Source: Alteribacillus sp041949975 (GTDB taxonomy: Bacteria; Bacillota; Bacilli; Bacillales; Marinococcaceae). From it: DNA of 64,000 bases. Of the stretch, positions 32,897 to 41,184 are shown piece by piece (position 1 is the first letter of the stretch; every line of letters begins with the position of its first letter). The stretch spans positions 1 through 64,000 of the forward strand of contig NZ_JBHFQG010000019.1 in NCBI RefSeq assembly GCF_041949975.1. Direction: 5' to 3'. The notes below the pieces were generated by a model, which did no database searches, was not told the DNA's origin, and worked only from the letters and a program-made list of their open reading frames with translations. Both the position numbers and the translations under genes were made by a program.

Positions 32897-34459
32897 TCAC
32901 CTAATTTTACCCCGGTATTGTTCTTTGTAGCTTCTCTTTTTTGTGAAGTGCCAAGTGTTTGGATCAGGATCGATAGGGATTTCTAATTCAACGGGTGCTC
33001 CACCTTCTAATGAACCTATAAGCACAAGTTTCTCTTCATATGCTTTGGCGTATGGAAATAATTCACCGAGTAAGTTTGCCTGTTCTAATGGTGTTAATTC
33101 CTTTTCAATACTCTCGGCGATTTCTAAGTATTCATAAAGCATTTCATAATTCCATTCTTGTTTTCGGTACATATCTAATTTACTTTCAATACCTTCTTTT
33201 AAGCCTTGAAGCTGCTGCACTTCACTTTCGAGAACAGCTTGTCTTTTAGATAGCTGCTCTTTTGAAAAAGTTCCATCCAGGTATAAATCAAGAAGTTTAT
33301 CCAACTTCTCCTGATTCTTGCTTAAAGTATCTGTAATGTTATTTAAGGAAGCCTGTAGCTCATTGACTTCCTCATTATCAACTTGAAGGTCCACATAATT
33401 CATTGCTAACTCTTCATCAGAAAGGATATCTTTTATAGCTCTAATTATATTTTGATCAACTCGTACCGTGTTAATGGATATATCACAAACTGACTCATCA
33501 TTTATCCTCATCGTTCTACCGTGTTTAATATAATATCTAGGATTTTGTACATTTCCATTTTGCTGCACATTTAATTTTCTCCCGCAATAACCACACGTGA
33601 TAAGAGTACGTCGTAATATATGAAGGTTATCCTTTCGGCGACTTGTAACTTTGAATATTTTTCCTCGCTTTTCTCTTTCTCTCTGAATTCGGTCATATGT
33701 TTCTTTAGTCCGAAGAGGGGGATAAATGTTTTCAATGGTGATTACTTCACCGTTAGAAAACGTCTTTTCCATTACACCGTGAAAAGCTTTGGAAACAAGC
33801 CTGCGGTGAATTAATGTTTCGTTCCATAGCTTTCCTGCAGGGGTGCGTGATATTTCATTTAAATGATTTGAAATGGCATTCATACCTAGTTGGTCTTCAA
33901 GGTAGAGTTTATCTATTGTGGGGATTACCCAGGCCCATTTATCATCGATGACAAAGCGTTCATTTGCTTTATCATATATGTAACCAATAGGTGCTCTTCC
34001 CCAAGGTTTTCCTTCTCTCATACGTTGACGTTTTCCACGCATCATTCGTTTTACAATCGACTTCTTTTCTCTTCGAGCAATAAGGTTTTTAATATCTGAT
34101 ATAAACTCTTGGTCTTCGTCAGCTAAATCAGTTACACTTCCAGGCTCAGCGATTTTTACGTTATTGTCACGAAGAGTTGATTTTAAATATTCCCATGCTA
34201 CTGTATCAAGACGGGAAAGACGATCCTGGTCAATACAAAGTACAACGTCTATACGACCGTCTTCTAAGAGGTCTAACATGGAGTTTAATCCTTTTTTGTT
34301 TAATTTCCCTCCGGATTCAACATCTTTAAATTCTCCAATGACCTTCCAGTTTTGTTGTTCAGCATATGTAGCAAGTTCCGTTTTTTGAGCCGAAAGGGAG
34401 AACTTATCAGCTTCTGATTGTAATTTTGTACTTACTCGAATATAGATTGCGCAACGCAT
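32897..34459 (-). CDS. Large serine recombinase (phage integrase)
   Basis: Catalyses site-specific integration between attP and attB by a serine-DNA intermediate. The 520-residue protein has the resolvase domain with catalytic Ser10 (YIRVSTKLQ), then SRLDT and the conserved Arg region, a recombinase domain (about 165-280), a zinc ribbon (CGYCGRKL ... SVCDISI, about 309-350) and a long coiled coil (about 375-450). I chose the ATG at 34459 because the catalytic domain starts there and GGGGGAT precedes it; 23 extra upstream codons are unlikely. It is adjacent to the lysogeny genes and probably responsible for insertion in comGC. Confidence 0.93.
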   Translation of the reverse strand: MRCAIYIRVSTKLQSEADKFSLSAQKTELATYAEQQNWKVIGEFKDVESGGKLNKKGLNSMLDLLEDGRIDVVLCIDQDRLSRLDTVAWEYLKSTLRDNNVKIAEPGSVTDLADEDQEFISDIKNLIARREKKSIVKRMMRGKRQRMREGKPWGRAPIGYIYDKANERFVIDDKWAWVIPTIDKLYLEDQLGMNAISNHLNEISRTPAGKLWNETLIHRRLVSKAFHGVMEKTFSNGEVITIENIYPPLRTKETYDRIQREREKRGKIFKVTSRRKDNLHILRRTLITCGYCGRKLNVQQNGNVQNPRYYIKHGRTMRINDESVCDISINTVRVDQNIIRAIKDILSDEELAMNYVDLQVDNEEVNELQASLNNITDTLSKNQEKLDKLLDLYLDGTFSKEQLSKRQAVLESEVQQLQGLKEGIESKLDMYRKQEWNYEMLYEYLEIAESIEKELTPLEQANLLGELFPYAKAYEEKLVLIGSLEGGAPVELEIPIDPDPNTWHFTKKRSYKEQYRGKIR

Positions 34460-34552
34460 ACAATCCCCCAACTTTATATGTTTTTGAAAAGGTTGTGACA
34501 TTAAATTTTGTAAGTCATCACCGTGCATGTCAACCTGCGAAGGAAAGCCATT

Positions 34553-35026
34553 TTATGAAGGCTTTCCTCTACCAGAGTTTAATTGTCTAAGTATCATTGC
34601 CAATCGATCTTCAACTATAGAAACCGGCAAAGTAAATAACTCTGCAATTTCTTGTGAATTATATGAACTGGTTAAATACGGTTTAATAATTGGGAAAGGC
34701 ATGGAAGCATACATACTAAATTGACGTGCTTGGGCTTCTACGTATTCAATCATTAATAATGGCATGGCCCTTTGATTACCAACATGCCGCATGATATGAC
34801 CTAATTCATGAAAGAAATCCCAGCGTTGGTTTTCTAACGGTTGGTCTTGTTTTAATAAAATTAATTGATAGCCATCATCCCAGATACATTTCGACTCTGA
34901 ATCAGTAAATTCAAGATCAATATTAAATTGGAGGCAAAGGTTCTCGATGCTAAGGTCATCTATGGTATGAATGCCCCTAATGTCATACTCATTTACAATC
35001 CAGGCTTCTAAATTAGAATGAAACAT
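34553..35026 (-). CDS. ImmA/IrrE-type metallopeptidase
   Basis: 157 residues with the zinc-protease motif HELGH (73-77) followed by a helix, as in ImmA of ICEBs1, which cleaves its cognate repressor to start excision. Its gene lies beside the repressor in the same direction, the standard arrangement. AAGAGGTGAT precedes ATG. It probably destroys or modulates the neighbouring repressor on SOS or other signals; the trigger is not visible. Confidence 0.85.
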   Translation of the reverse strand: MFHSNLEAWIVNEYDIRGIHTIDDLSIENLCLQFNIDLEFTDSESKCIWDDGYQLILLKQDQPLENQRWDFFHELGHIMRHVGNQRAMPLLMIEYVEAQARQFSMYASMPFPIIKPYLTSSYNSQEIAELFTLPVSIVEDRLAMILRQLNSGRGKPS

Positions 35027-35324
35027 TAGGAATCACCTCTTAAGGGGAATGTATGTTCCTGAAAGAATAGAAATAAAAGCCCTTATAAATGGGCTCAATC
35101 CAGTGTAGGAAAGAATAAATAAGTTTTTAAGTCTTACTGTAATTTCTTTAAAATAGGGAATTTTAATAATGCATGGACAATTTTCTTATCTCCCCCTCTC
35201 ACAATTAATTTTAAGTAGTTTTATAGTATCGGTTAAATAATAGCAAAATTAGAAAATTATAGCTAGAGACTAGCACTTTTTTATCTGAATTCTAAGTGAA
35301 CAAAATACTAGGCTGAAAAATAAA

Positions 35325-35351
35325 AGACACGCTATCACATTGAGCGTGTCT
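35325..35351 (-). terminator. Terminator after the phage repressor gene
   Basis: On the minus strand AGACACGCT and AGCGTGTCT form a perfect 9-bp stem, followed by TTTTATTTTT. It separates repressor and immA transcripts. The rest of 35027-35324 is AT-rich and holds no gene I can support; an immA promoter is expected there. Confidence 0.85.
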
Positions 35352-35370
35352 ACAAGGAAGGATAATTTAA

Positions 35371-35727
35371 TTATTTATCGTTGTCTTGTTTTTGCTGTTC
35401 CATCCATCTTTTCTTTCTTTTCCTATATATCTCAAGTTCTTCCTCAAGATGTTCCAATTCGTCGTCAGTTAAATGTCGTCCACCGTCACGGAAAAAGATA
35501 CTTTCGGGCTCATCTTTTTTGTTTCCCGGATCGTCTGTACGACCTAAAAGATAGTCAGTGGTTACCTCGAAGTAGTCAGCGATTTTTTGTAGAGTTTCGT
35601 AATCCGGGTTACGATGGCCTTGTTCATACATAGCATATGTAGTTCGAGCTACACCAAGTTTGTTAGCCATTTCCTTTTGATTAAGTTTTGTTTTTTTCCT
35701 TAAGTGAGAAAGACGTTTACTGAGCAT
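35371..35727 (-). CDS. CI-like phage repressor (Xre family)
   Basis: 118 residues: an N-terminal helix-turn-helix (LNQKEMANKLGVARTTYAMY, about 17-36) and YEQGHRNPDYETLQKIADYF, then an acidic, charged C-terminal tail without a peptidase fold. This is the typical repressor paired with an ImmA protease. It is divergent from the early genes; three palindromes with ACAC/GTGT-type arms in the 200-bp interval are its likely operators. It should hold the early promoter silent in the lysogen. Confidence 0.88.
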   Translation of the reverse strand: MLSKRLSHLRKKTKLNQKEMANKLGVARTTYAMYEQGHRNPDYETLQKIADYFEVTTDYLLGRTDDPGNKKDEPESIFFRDGGRHLTDDELEHLEEELEIYRKRKKRWMEQQKQDNDK

Positions 35728-35793
35728 AACATATACCTCGTTTTTTCGTGAACTTTTTCGTAAGTAGAGCGTCTACATACGTTAATTATACCG

Positions 35794-35806
35794 TCACAAA
35801 ACGTGA
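35794..35806. promoter_or_regulatory. Phage operator 1
   Basis: TCACAAAACGTGA: half-sites TCAC/GTGA around five bases, the same geometry as operators 2 and 3. Closest to the repressor gene, so it probably serves autoregulation. Confidence 0.6.
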
Positions 35807-35852
35807 CATTAAAGTTATGACTCAAATTGTGTAATTTTATACTTAAATTCTA

Positions 35853-35881
35853 TTGACATTACACTTAATGTGTCATAGTAT
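35853..35881 (+). promoter_or_regulatory. Early rightward phage promoter
   Basis: TTGACA at 35853-35858 and TAGTAT at 35876-35881 with exact 17-bp spacing, upstream of the small Xre gene. Operator 2 fills the spacer, so bound repressor would block it. Confidence 0.8.
35861..35873. promoter_or_regulatory. Phage operator 2
   Basis: ACACTTAATGTGT, a perfect 4+4 palindrome with a five-base centre, between the -35 and -10 boxes of the early promoter. Confidence 0.7.
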
Positions 35882-35895
35882 AAGTGTAACAAACG

Positions 35896-35908
35896 ACACA
35901 TAACGTGT
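35896..35908. promoter_or_regulatory. Phage operator 3
   Basis: ACACATAACGTGT, same half-sites and spacing as operator 2, just downstream of the -10 box. The centre-to-centre distance from operator 2 is 35 bp. Confidence 0.68.
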
Positions 35909-35927
35909 AGTTAGGAGGTGATTCTAA

Positions 35928-36185
35928 ATGAGAGATTGGCTTCTCGAAATAAGAAAAAGCAAAGATTTAACTCAAGAGCAACTAGCTAATAAAGCTGGAA
36001 TTGCCCGAACCACGTACTCCATGATTGAAACTGGTGAAAGAGGAGTAACTGTGGAAAATGCTAAAAGAATAGCAAAAGTACTCAACTTGAAATGGACAAT
36101 TTTTTTTGAAGAAAATGTACACGTACCGTGTAATATGAGTCGATACTTAGAAGCACAAAAAACACATCAGCTAAGGAGGCGATAA
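35928..36185 (+). CDS. Small Xre-family regulator (Cro-like)
   Basis: 85 residues with a helix-turn-helix (LTQEQLANKAGIARTTYSMI, about 14-33) similar to the divergent repressor's recognition region. First gene of the early operon, with TTAGGAGGTGAT before ATG. By position it is a Cro-type antirepressor. It has lost any C-terminal domain. Confidence 0.82.
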   Translation: MRDWLLEIRKSKDLTQEQLANKAGIARTTYSMIETGERGVTVENAKRIAKVLNLKWTIFFEENVHVPCNMSRYLEAQKTHQLRRR

Positions 36186-36186
36186 A

Positions 36187-36378
36187 GTGAAAAAACATCC
36201 GATCGATAAAACAATTGTCCAAAAAAGAGCTCAAATTAGAAAAATGCTCGTAGAAATTTCCTACAACGATGAACAACTAGCCATTCAGCTGCTCCGTCAA
36301 TGGGTTGAAGAGCAAGTGCCGGTTACAAAAATGTATGAAGTACTAAAAAGTCATTTAAGGGAGAAACAAGCGATCTAA
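36187..36378 (+). CDS. Small early phage protein
   Basis: 63 basic, mostly helical residues (MKKHPIDKTIVQKRAQIRKM start). GTG start after AAGGAGGCGAT, one base after the upstream stop, so co-translated with the Cro-like gene. No recognised domain; a DNA- or protein-binding accessory role is possible. Confidence 0.6.
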   Translation: MKKHPIDKTIVQKRAQIRKMLVEISYNDEQLAIQLLRQWVEEQVPVTKMYEVLKSHLREKQAI

Positions 36379-36424
36379 TTTTATTTTAATACGTTTCTGT
36401 ATAATTCTTCCATGTTTGAACTGC

Positions 36425-36443
36425 ATATGCATCACATGCATAT
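36425..36443. promoter_or_regulatory. Palindrome upstream of the second Xre gene
   Basis: ATATGCAT-CAC-ATGCATAT is a perfect 8-bp inverted repeat with a 3-bp spacer, 19 bp before a helix-turn-helix gene. It may be that regulator's own operator. Confidence 0.5.
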
Positions 36444-36461
36444 TTGAAAGGGGGTGATCAC

Positions 36462-36737
36462 GTGGAATACGGTGCAATCTTACGAGCTTGTCGAAAGCGT
36501 GCAGGACTTACACAAGAAGAACTAGCAGAAGAGCTGCACATGGGGCAGTCAGACATATCTCGATATGAAGCAGATAAGCAAGAACCGACAATGTCATTAT
36601 TTAAAGCGTGGACAGAGAATACACAGTCACCAGAGGTTATGGCAGCATTCTTGCTCGGTTTCGATGGAATCACAATGATTCAACAAATCATGAGTACATT
36701 TGGAAGCACGGTCAGCATGATCTTAATAGGAGGTTAG
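36462..36737 (+). CDS. Xre-family transcriptional regulator
   Basis: 91 residues with an N-terminal helix-turn-helix (AGLTQEELAEELHMGQSDIS, about 13-32; SRYEADKQEP follows) and a hydrophobic C-terminus (about 60-91) that may mediate oligomerisation. GTG start directly after GGGGGTGAT. The 19-bp palindrome before it is a plausible autoregulatory site. It might control the early-to-middle switch. Confidence 0.78.
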   Translation: MEYGAILRACRKRAGLTQEELAEELHMGQSDISRYEADKQEPTMSLFKAWTENTQSPEVMAAFLLGFDGITMIQQIMSTFGSTVSMILIGG

Positions 36738-36741
36738 AAAA

Positions 36742-36906
36742 GTGAGAATAAGTATTGAGTTACTTGATTATGTGGGAGATGCAGATTTACACACTAAATT
36801 GAAAGACGTGGAGTATTCCACTAATTTGAGAGACGTTGTAACCGTGGGGTTCATGATGGAAAGGGAAAATAGAAAAGTACTAACTGTTGTTACAGCTAGC
36901 ACTTAA
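36742..36906 (+). CDS. Small phage protein
   Basis: 54 residues (MRISIELLDYVGDADLHTKL start), GTG start after ATAGGAGG, 4 bp behind the regulator. No motif recognised. Too short for an annotation beyond early phage gene. Confidence 0.5.
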   Translation: MRISIELLDYVGDADLHTKLKDVEYSTNLRDVVTVGFMMERENRKVLTVVTAST

Positions 36907-37007
36907 CTGGGGTTTGGATAGGTATATTTTCATAATAACACTGCCATTGATAGTATAGCAAGCTGTTGTGGGAAAAATTTGAATTCAAGAAGATAGGAGG
37001 ATAACTG

Positions 37008-37217
37008 ATGCCAGAAAATGCAATGGTCCTTTCTTACGGTTATGGAATTACAGATCCACAGGAGAAAGTTCCTGTTGTGGTTGGCGAATGTTCTGGATGC
37101 GGTCAAGACATTCTGGACTGGCAGGAAGCATTAGAGTATATGGATGAGATTCTACTACACGATGATTTTGAATGCATAGCTGAATACATCCGCAGTAACG
37201 CGGTGAAAGTGGGATGA
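37008..37217 (+). CDS. Small phage protein with CxxC motif
   Basis: 69 residues with CSGCG near 27-31 and one further Cys near 56. The start has ATAGGAGGATAA. A single CxxC pair suggests metal binding, perhaps as a dimer. Common type of short early gene; no function assigned. Confidence 0.6.
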   Translation: MPENAMVLSYGYGITDPQEKVPVVVGECSGCGQDILDWQEALEYMDEILLHDDFECIAEYIRSNAVKVG

Positions 37218-37221
37218 TTTG

Positions 37222-37392
37222 ATGATTACAGAAAAAGATATCAATTTTTATATTGTTAATCATTTAGATGTGCTTGGAATAGAAGATGGGTTAGAGCAGG
37301 TTTGTAATCGTCTTGGATTTAACAAAAAGGTTGTTCGTGGAATTTATTACAACGTTAAACGAAGTGAAAAAGCCAATCAGAAGGTAATCTGA
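37222..37392 (+). CDS. Small phage protein
   Basis: 56 residues (MITEKDINFYIVNHLDVLGI start, basic end). ATG lies 4 bp after the upstream stop; GTGGGATGAT may act as ribosome site. No recognised domain. Confidence 0.5.
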   Translation: MITEKDINFYIVNHLDVLGIEDGLEQVCNRLGFNKKVVRGIYYNVKRSEKANQKVI

Positions 37393-37482
37393 TTGGCGAA
37401 AAGAGAGGAATTTCACACAACCTTATATATTCATTATAGCTAAGTCTCCTATAAAAGTGCAAGAACAGGAGGAGGAAATATA

Positions 37483-37653
37483 TTGAAACCTTATCGAGAA
37501 TTAACAGCAAGCAATGATTCTTTTGATATATGGAGGTTAGGACAAGCAGGGGGAAAGATTGCTTATTCCAAAACAGGGAAGCCTTTCTTCCGTTTCGATA
37601 CAAAAGAGCAGTTTCAAAAATATATGGAATTAAATAGCCGTAGAGGAGCGTGA
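37483..37653 (+). CDS. Small phage protein
   Basis: 56 residues (MKPYRELTASNDSFDIWRLG start) with a compact beta-like pattern ending KPFFRFDTKEQFQKYMELN. TTG start behind ACAGGAGGAGG, an excellent site. It directly precedes the recombination genes. Function unknown. Confidence 0.58.
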   Translation: MKPYRELTASNDSFDIWRLGQAGGKIAYSKTGKPFFRFDTKEQFQKYMELNSRRGA

Positions 37654-37657
37654 TCTT

Positions 37658-38620
37658 TTGAATCAGTTAACTCAGCAGTTTGATAATCAAGCGCAGCCAC
37701 AGGGACAAGGGAGTATCATGGATCAGTCTTCCAGCAGTCGTGAAATGGAAGAAGTAAAAGGGCAAATTTTTATGGCCAAGCAGTTTCCTCGAAATATCTT
37801 TCAATCGGAGCAACGTATTTTAGACAACTGTAAGCGTCCGTCTTTAGCAGAAGTCGCTATTTATCAATACCCAAGAGGAGGAACAAGGGTGGAAGGTCCT
37901 TCAATCCGTTTAGCTGAAGTTCTTGCTCAAAACTGGGGAAATCTCTCCTTTGGCGTAAAGGAACTGGAACAACGTGAAGGGGAATCAACAGCTATGGCTT
38001 ATGCCTGGGACTTAGAAACCAACGTGCGGCAGGAAAAAACTTTTACGGTAAAGCACAGCATGAAAGCAAGAGGAAAAATTAAAAAGCTGGAAGATCCTCG
38101 TGATATCTACGAAAAAGTAGCAAATGACGGAGCTAGAAGAGTACGTGCTTGTATCTTAGGAGTTATTCCAGGTGATATCGTAGAAAAGGCCATTGCCCAG
38201 TGTAACGACACTATTAAAGGAAACAGCGATAAGCCTTTAAAAGAACGGATAAACAACGCTCTAAAAGCGTTTAAAGAAAAATACAGAGTTACACAGGAAA
38301 TAATTGAAGATCGATTTGGCTATAACGCAGATGCTTTCACGGAACACGATTATGTAGAACTTATTAAAATATTCAACTCTCTTAAAGATGGCATGAGCAA
38401 GGCTGATGATTGGTTCAACAAGGAAGCAAAGAGCAAAAAAGAGAGTTCTCTAACAAAAGATTTCAAGTCAGACGGTGATTCTAAAGAAAAAGAAAATAAA
38501 AAATCCTCTTCCAAAAAGGAAAACAAGAAAAAAGATAAAGAGGAGGTAACAGTTAATGGCCACGCTGGAGCAACAGTTGAATTTGAAGGCGAAACACTAC
38601 CATTCGAAGACAGCGAATAA
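37658..38620 (+). CDS. Putative phage ssDNA-annealing / recombination protein
   Basis: 320 residues. The core (about 30-200) has EVAIYQYPRGGTRVEGPSIR and LAEVLAQNWGNLSFGVKELE, followed by an invariant-looking NDGARRVRACILGVIPGDIV; the C-terminus (about 255-300) is a Lys/Ser/Glu-rich disordered tail. Proteins of this appearance are common in phage recombination cassettes; the neighbour is a PD-(D/E)XK nuclease, so a single-strand annealing role like RecT, Erf or Rad52-type proteins is my inference. TTG start. The last 65 bp overlap the nuclease gene. Confidence 0.6.
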   Translation: MNQLTQQFDNQAQPQGQGSIMDQSSSSREMEEVKGQIFMAKQFPRNIFQSEQRILDNCKRPSLAEVAIYQYPRGGTRVEGPSIRLAEVLAQNWGNLSFGVKELEQREGESTAMAYAWDLETNVRQEKTFTVKHSMKARGKIKKLEDPRDIYEKVANDGARRVRACILGVIPGDIVEKAIAQCNDTIKGNSDKPLKERINNALKAFKEKYRVTQEIIEDRFGYNADAFTEHDYVELIKIFNSLKDGMSKADDWFNKEAKSKKESSLTKDFKSDGDSKEKENKKSSSKKENKKKDKEEVTVNGHAGATVEFEGETLPFEDSE

Positions 38621-39365
38621 AAAATACATGTCTGTCTCTCAATTTAAGAGCTTCCTGGAGTGTGAAGCGCGAACATTGGCAGAGATTAAGGGGGAGTATA
38701 CTCCCCCAATCTCCACGCCTTTAGTTGTTGGCTCTTATGTTCATGCAGCGTTTGAGAGTACAGAAGCTCTTAGAGAAGTTGAGGAACAATACAACGGCAT
38801 GATTTTTAAAAAACGAGGTGGGAAATATGCAGATTTTGAAACAGCAGACCGCATGATTGAAGCAGTAAAAAAAGATCCATTTGCCATGTTTGCCATTGAA
38901 GGGGAAAAAGAGAAAGTTTTTACAGCTGATCTGTTCGGAACCACATGGAAAATAAAAGTAGACTCTATTAATCATGATCGGAAAACTTTTACTGATCTGA
39001 AGACAACGCAAGATTTATATAAACGTTACTGGTCTTCTAAGTATGAAAGCTGGACATCCTTCATGGAAGCCTGGGATTACGTTTTTCAGATGGCAATTTA
39101 TAGAGAGATATTATTTAAAAACTTAGGGGTGTATTACACACCGTATGTCGTGACTGTTACTAAAGAAAACCCACCCAATAAAGCTGTGCTTCATATGGAG
39201 CCATCACGCTTTGATTTTGAGCTGGAATACGCAGAGGCGATGATAGAGCGAATGCTTCAAGTAAAAAACGAGGAAGAACCACCAGAACGTTGTGAGAAGT
39301 GTGCTTATTGCAGGGAGACGAAGAAAATGACAGACACCATGGAAATTGGGGAATTGATTTACTGA
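38556..39365 (+). CDS. PD-(D/E)XK family phage exonuclease
   Basis: 269 residues. Nuclease elements appear in order: VGSYVHAAFES (about 51-61), the metal-binding Asp and E-x-K-like KVDSINHDRKTFTDLKTTQD (about 135-154), and a C-terminal cysteine cluster CEKCAYC (about 249-255) plus an early Cys that may bind an Fe-S centre, as in AddB/RecB-type phage nucleases. It would resect DNA ends for the adjacent annealing protein. ATG after GAGGAGGTAAC, so it is translated from inside the upstream gene. Confidence 0.75.
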   Translation: MATLEQQLNLKAKHYHSKTANKKYMSVSQFKSFLECEARTLAEIKGEYTPPISTPLVVGSYVHAAFESTEALREVEEQYNGMIFKKRGGKYADFETADRMIEAVKKDPFAMFAIEGEKEKVFTADLFGTTWKIKVDSINHDRKTFTDLKTTQDLYKRYWSSKYESWTSFMEAWDYVFQMAIYREILFKNLGVYYTPYVVTVTKENPPNKAVLHMEPSRFDFELEYAEAMIERMLQVKNEEEPPERCEKCAYCRETKKMTDTMEIGELIY

Positions 39366-39590
39366 AGATGTATGAATCACCTACCCCCGGTAATGTTTCT
39401 TGCTAACTGGAGGTGCAGAAACCGGAGGTGGCTATGTAGAAAGTATACCCATCATTACGTGAAAACTATCATGATTAAGAATATTGAAATCAAAAAAGGA
39501 ATAAAGTCGGGAAGTTTTTGTTTGAACATCATCATGAACTAATACCAGGAAATGTTGATTACATGAACAACGAATAATGGAGGTGAAACG

Positions 39591-40472
39591 GTGCCCGACA
39601 CGTATTTTCGAGTTTATTCCGGTTTACTCACTCCATATCACAAAAAACGGATCGGTGTAGCACTATGGGAGTTCCTTTGGTGTATCGATCGAGTCACCAG
39701 TGAAACGGGCCAGGATGGACAAAAGTCGGGTATCGTTCTTGGTGGATCTCCAATTTCTTATAGTGATGTGGCAAAGGATTTAGGAATAGGAAAATCTACA
39801 GTAAAACGAAACTTCGAAAAATTAGAAAGCGAGAACTATATTCATTTGAAACGAACCCCATACGGACATATTATCACCGTGAATAAATCAAAAAAATGGG
39901 GTGCCAAAAATGAATACTCTGATAGTGCCAAAAATGGCACGGGTGCCGAAAATGAAACAGAGGGTGCCAAAAATGGCACGCAGGGTGCCGAAAATGACCA
40001 CTCTAATAAAGACAATACAGAGACACTACAGGGACAATACAACGTTGTTGTTGATAACGTGGGCGCGAAAGAGAAAGAGTTTCAAAATAAGCTAGATCAA
40101 ATAACAGATACATTCATGGCATATCGCGGGAAGCCGGGCTTGCCTCCCAGGGCCTCCGATTATGATCATGCAAGAACGATTTTAGAAGCTGGGGTTTCTA
40201 CCACTGAAGCCATAACCGGCATTAAACAGGCCTTTGAAAATTTTAAACCAAAATACAATGGAGATGAAATCACATCCCTTGGTTACTGCAAAAAAATAAT
40301 TTTGTCTAACCATTATGCTGAAAAACAAAGAAGGGAGGCTGTTGTAAATGCAGCAAGCTCGAACAAGTTTTCAAGAAATGATGGACAAGCTTCGAGCCAG
40401 AGCAGAGGAAGTCAGAAAAGATCCATCACGGGCGGCCAGGTCGGGTGGATTAGACCTGGAAAAAGAGCGTAA
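39591..40472 (+). CDS. Phage replication initiator (replisome organiser)
   Basis: 293 residues with a winged-helix N-terminal domain (about 45-105: SYSDVAKDLGIGKSTVKRNF, then ENYIHLKRTPYGHI) typical of phage replication initiators, a repetitive linker (about 104-138, AKNGT/AENET units), and a helical C-terminal domain (about 155-250) as in DnaD-like loaders. GTG start after TGGAGGTGAAAC. The linker DNA carries five iteron-like repeats, and the last 125 bp overlap the helicase-loader gene in another frame. It most likely binds the phage origin inside its own gene and recruits the loader. Confidence 0.78.
   Translation: MPDTYFRVYSGLLTPYHKKRIGVALWEFLWCIDRVTSETGQDGQKSGIVLGGSPISYSDVAKDLGIGKSTVKRNFEKLESENYIHLKRTPYGHIITVNKSKKWGAKNEYSDSAKNGTGAENETEGAKNGTQGAENDHSNKDNTETLQGQYNVVVDNVGAKEKEFQNKLDQITDTFMAYRGKPGLPPRASDYDHARTILEAGVSTTEAITGIKQAFENFKPKYNGDEITSLGYCKKIILSNHYAEKQRREAVVNAASSNKFSRNDGQASSQSRGSQKRSITGGQVGWIRPGKRA
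39901..39998. repeat. Iteron-like repeats in the initiator gene, candidate phage origin
   Basis: GTGCC-A/G-AAAATG occurs five times, starting at 39901, 39925, 39943, 39964 and 39985. The steps are 24, 18, 21 and 21 bp, all multiples of three, so the frame is kept. Spacing near two helical turns and the place inside the initiator gene resemble lambda-type origins. Confidence 0.6.
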
Positions 40473-41184
40473 TTATGACTGCTCAAAATGCAAAGATAAA
40501 ACTGGATACCTTGCTGAACGAAATGGAATGGAAGTTTGGGTCCAGTGCAGCTGCATTGAGTGGAGGAGAACGCACAAACTTATGCGGTCAAGCGAGATAA
40601 CAGAAGAGTTTAGAAAACTAGGATTTCAGAATTTCCGGACTAAGGGAAAGCCGGAGTTGATACGTGGAGCCTATGAATGTGCTCTAAGTTATTTCCAAAA
40701 CTTCACACACATAAAAAGCAAGCGCAAGAATAGTATTGCTTTGTTGGGGCAGCCGGGAGCTGGTAAAACTCATTTGCTAACAGCGATAGCAAATAATTTG
40801 ATTCGAAAAAAACAAGTGCCTGTCCTGTATTTCCCTTATGTAGAAGGCTTTAATGACTTGAAAGATGACTTCGACAAGCTAGAAGAAAAAATAGAACGCA
40901 TGAAATCAGCAAATGTGCTCTTTATCGATGATTTGTTCAAACCAACTGGTAGAGATAAAAAGCCCCGCGCAACCGACTGGCAAATTGAACAGACTTATGC
41001 TGTCGTTAATCATCGTTATTTGAATCACATGCCGGTTCTTATCTCTTCTGAACTGCCTATAGATCAACTTGTCGAAGTTGATGAAGCGTTAGCAACTCGC
41101 ATTTATGAGATGTGCAAAGACTATCTGGTATTAATTCAGGGTGATAAGTTTCAGTTAAATCACAGATTGGAGGGGATGGCTTAA
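40348..41184 (+). CDS. DnaC-like helicase loader ATPase
   Basis: 278 residues of the DnaC/DnaI AAA+ family, which load the replicative helicase at the phage origin. An N-terminal zinc-binding region (CSKC ... CSC, about 47-71) precedes Walker A GQPGAGKT (134-141), Walker B VLFIDDLF (about 190-197) and sensor residues in SSELP. ATG after GGGAGG, lying inside the 3' end of the initiator gene; the overlap implies coupled translation. Its stop overlaps the next start (TAATG). Confidence 0.92.
   Translation: MQQARTSFQEMMDKLRARAEEVRKDPSRAARSGGLDLEKERNYDCSKCKDKTGYLAERNGMEVWVQCSCIEWRRTHKLMRSSEITEEFRKLGFQNFRTKGKPELIRGAYECALSYFQNFTHIKSKRKNSIALLGQPGAGKTHLLTAIANNLIRKKQVPVLYFPYVEGFNDLKDDFDKLEEKIERMKSANVLFIDDLFKPTGRDKKPRATDWQIEQTYAVVNHRYLNHMPVLISSELPIDQLVEVDEALATRIYEMCKDYLVLIQGDKFQLNHRLEGMA

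Noticed and set aside
39366..39590. Short open stretch ending MNNE before the initiator gene, possibly a lost gene
   Set aside because: Only about 30 codons without start codon or ribosome site; too little to support even a pseudogene.
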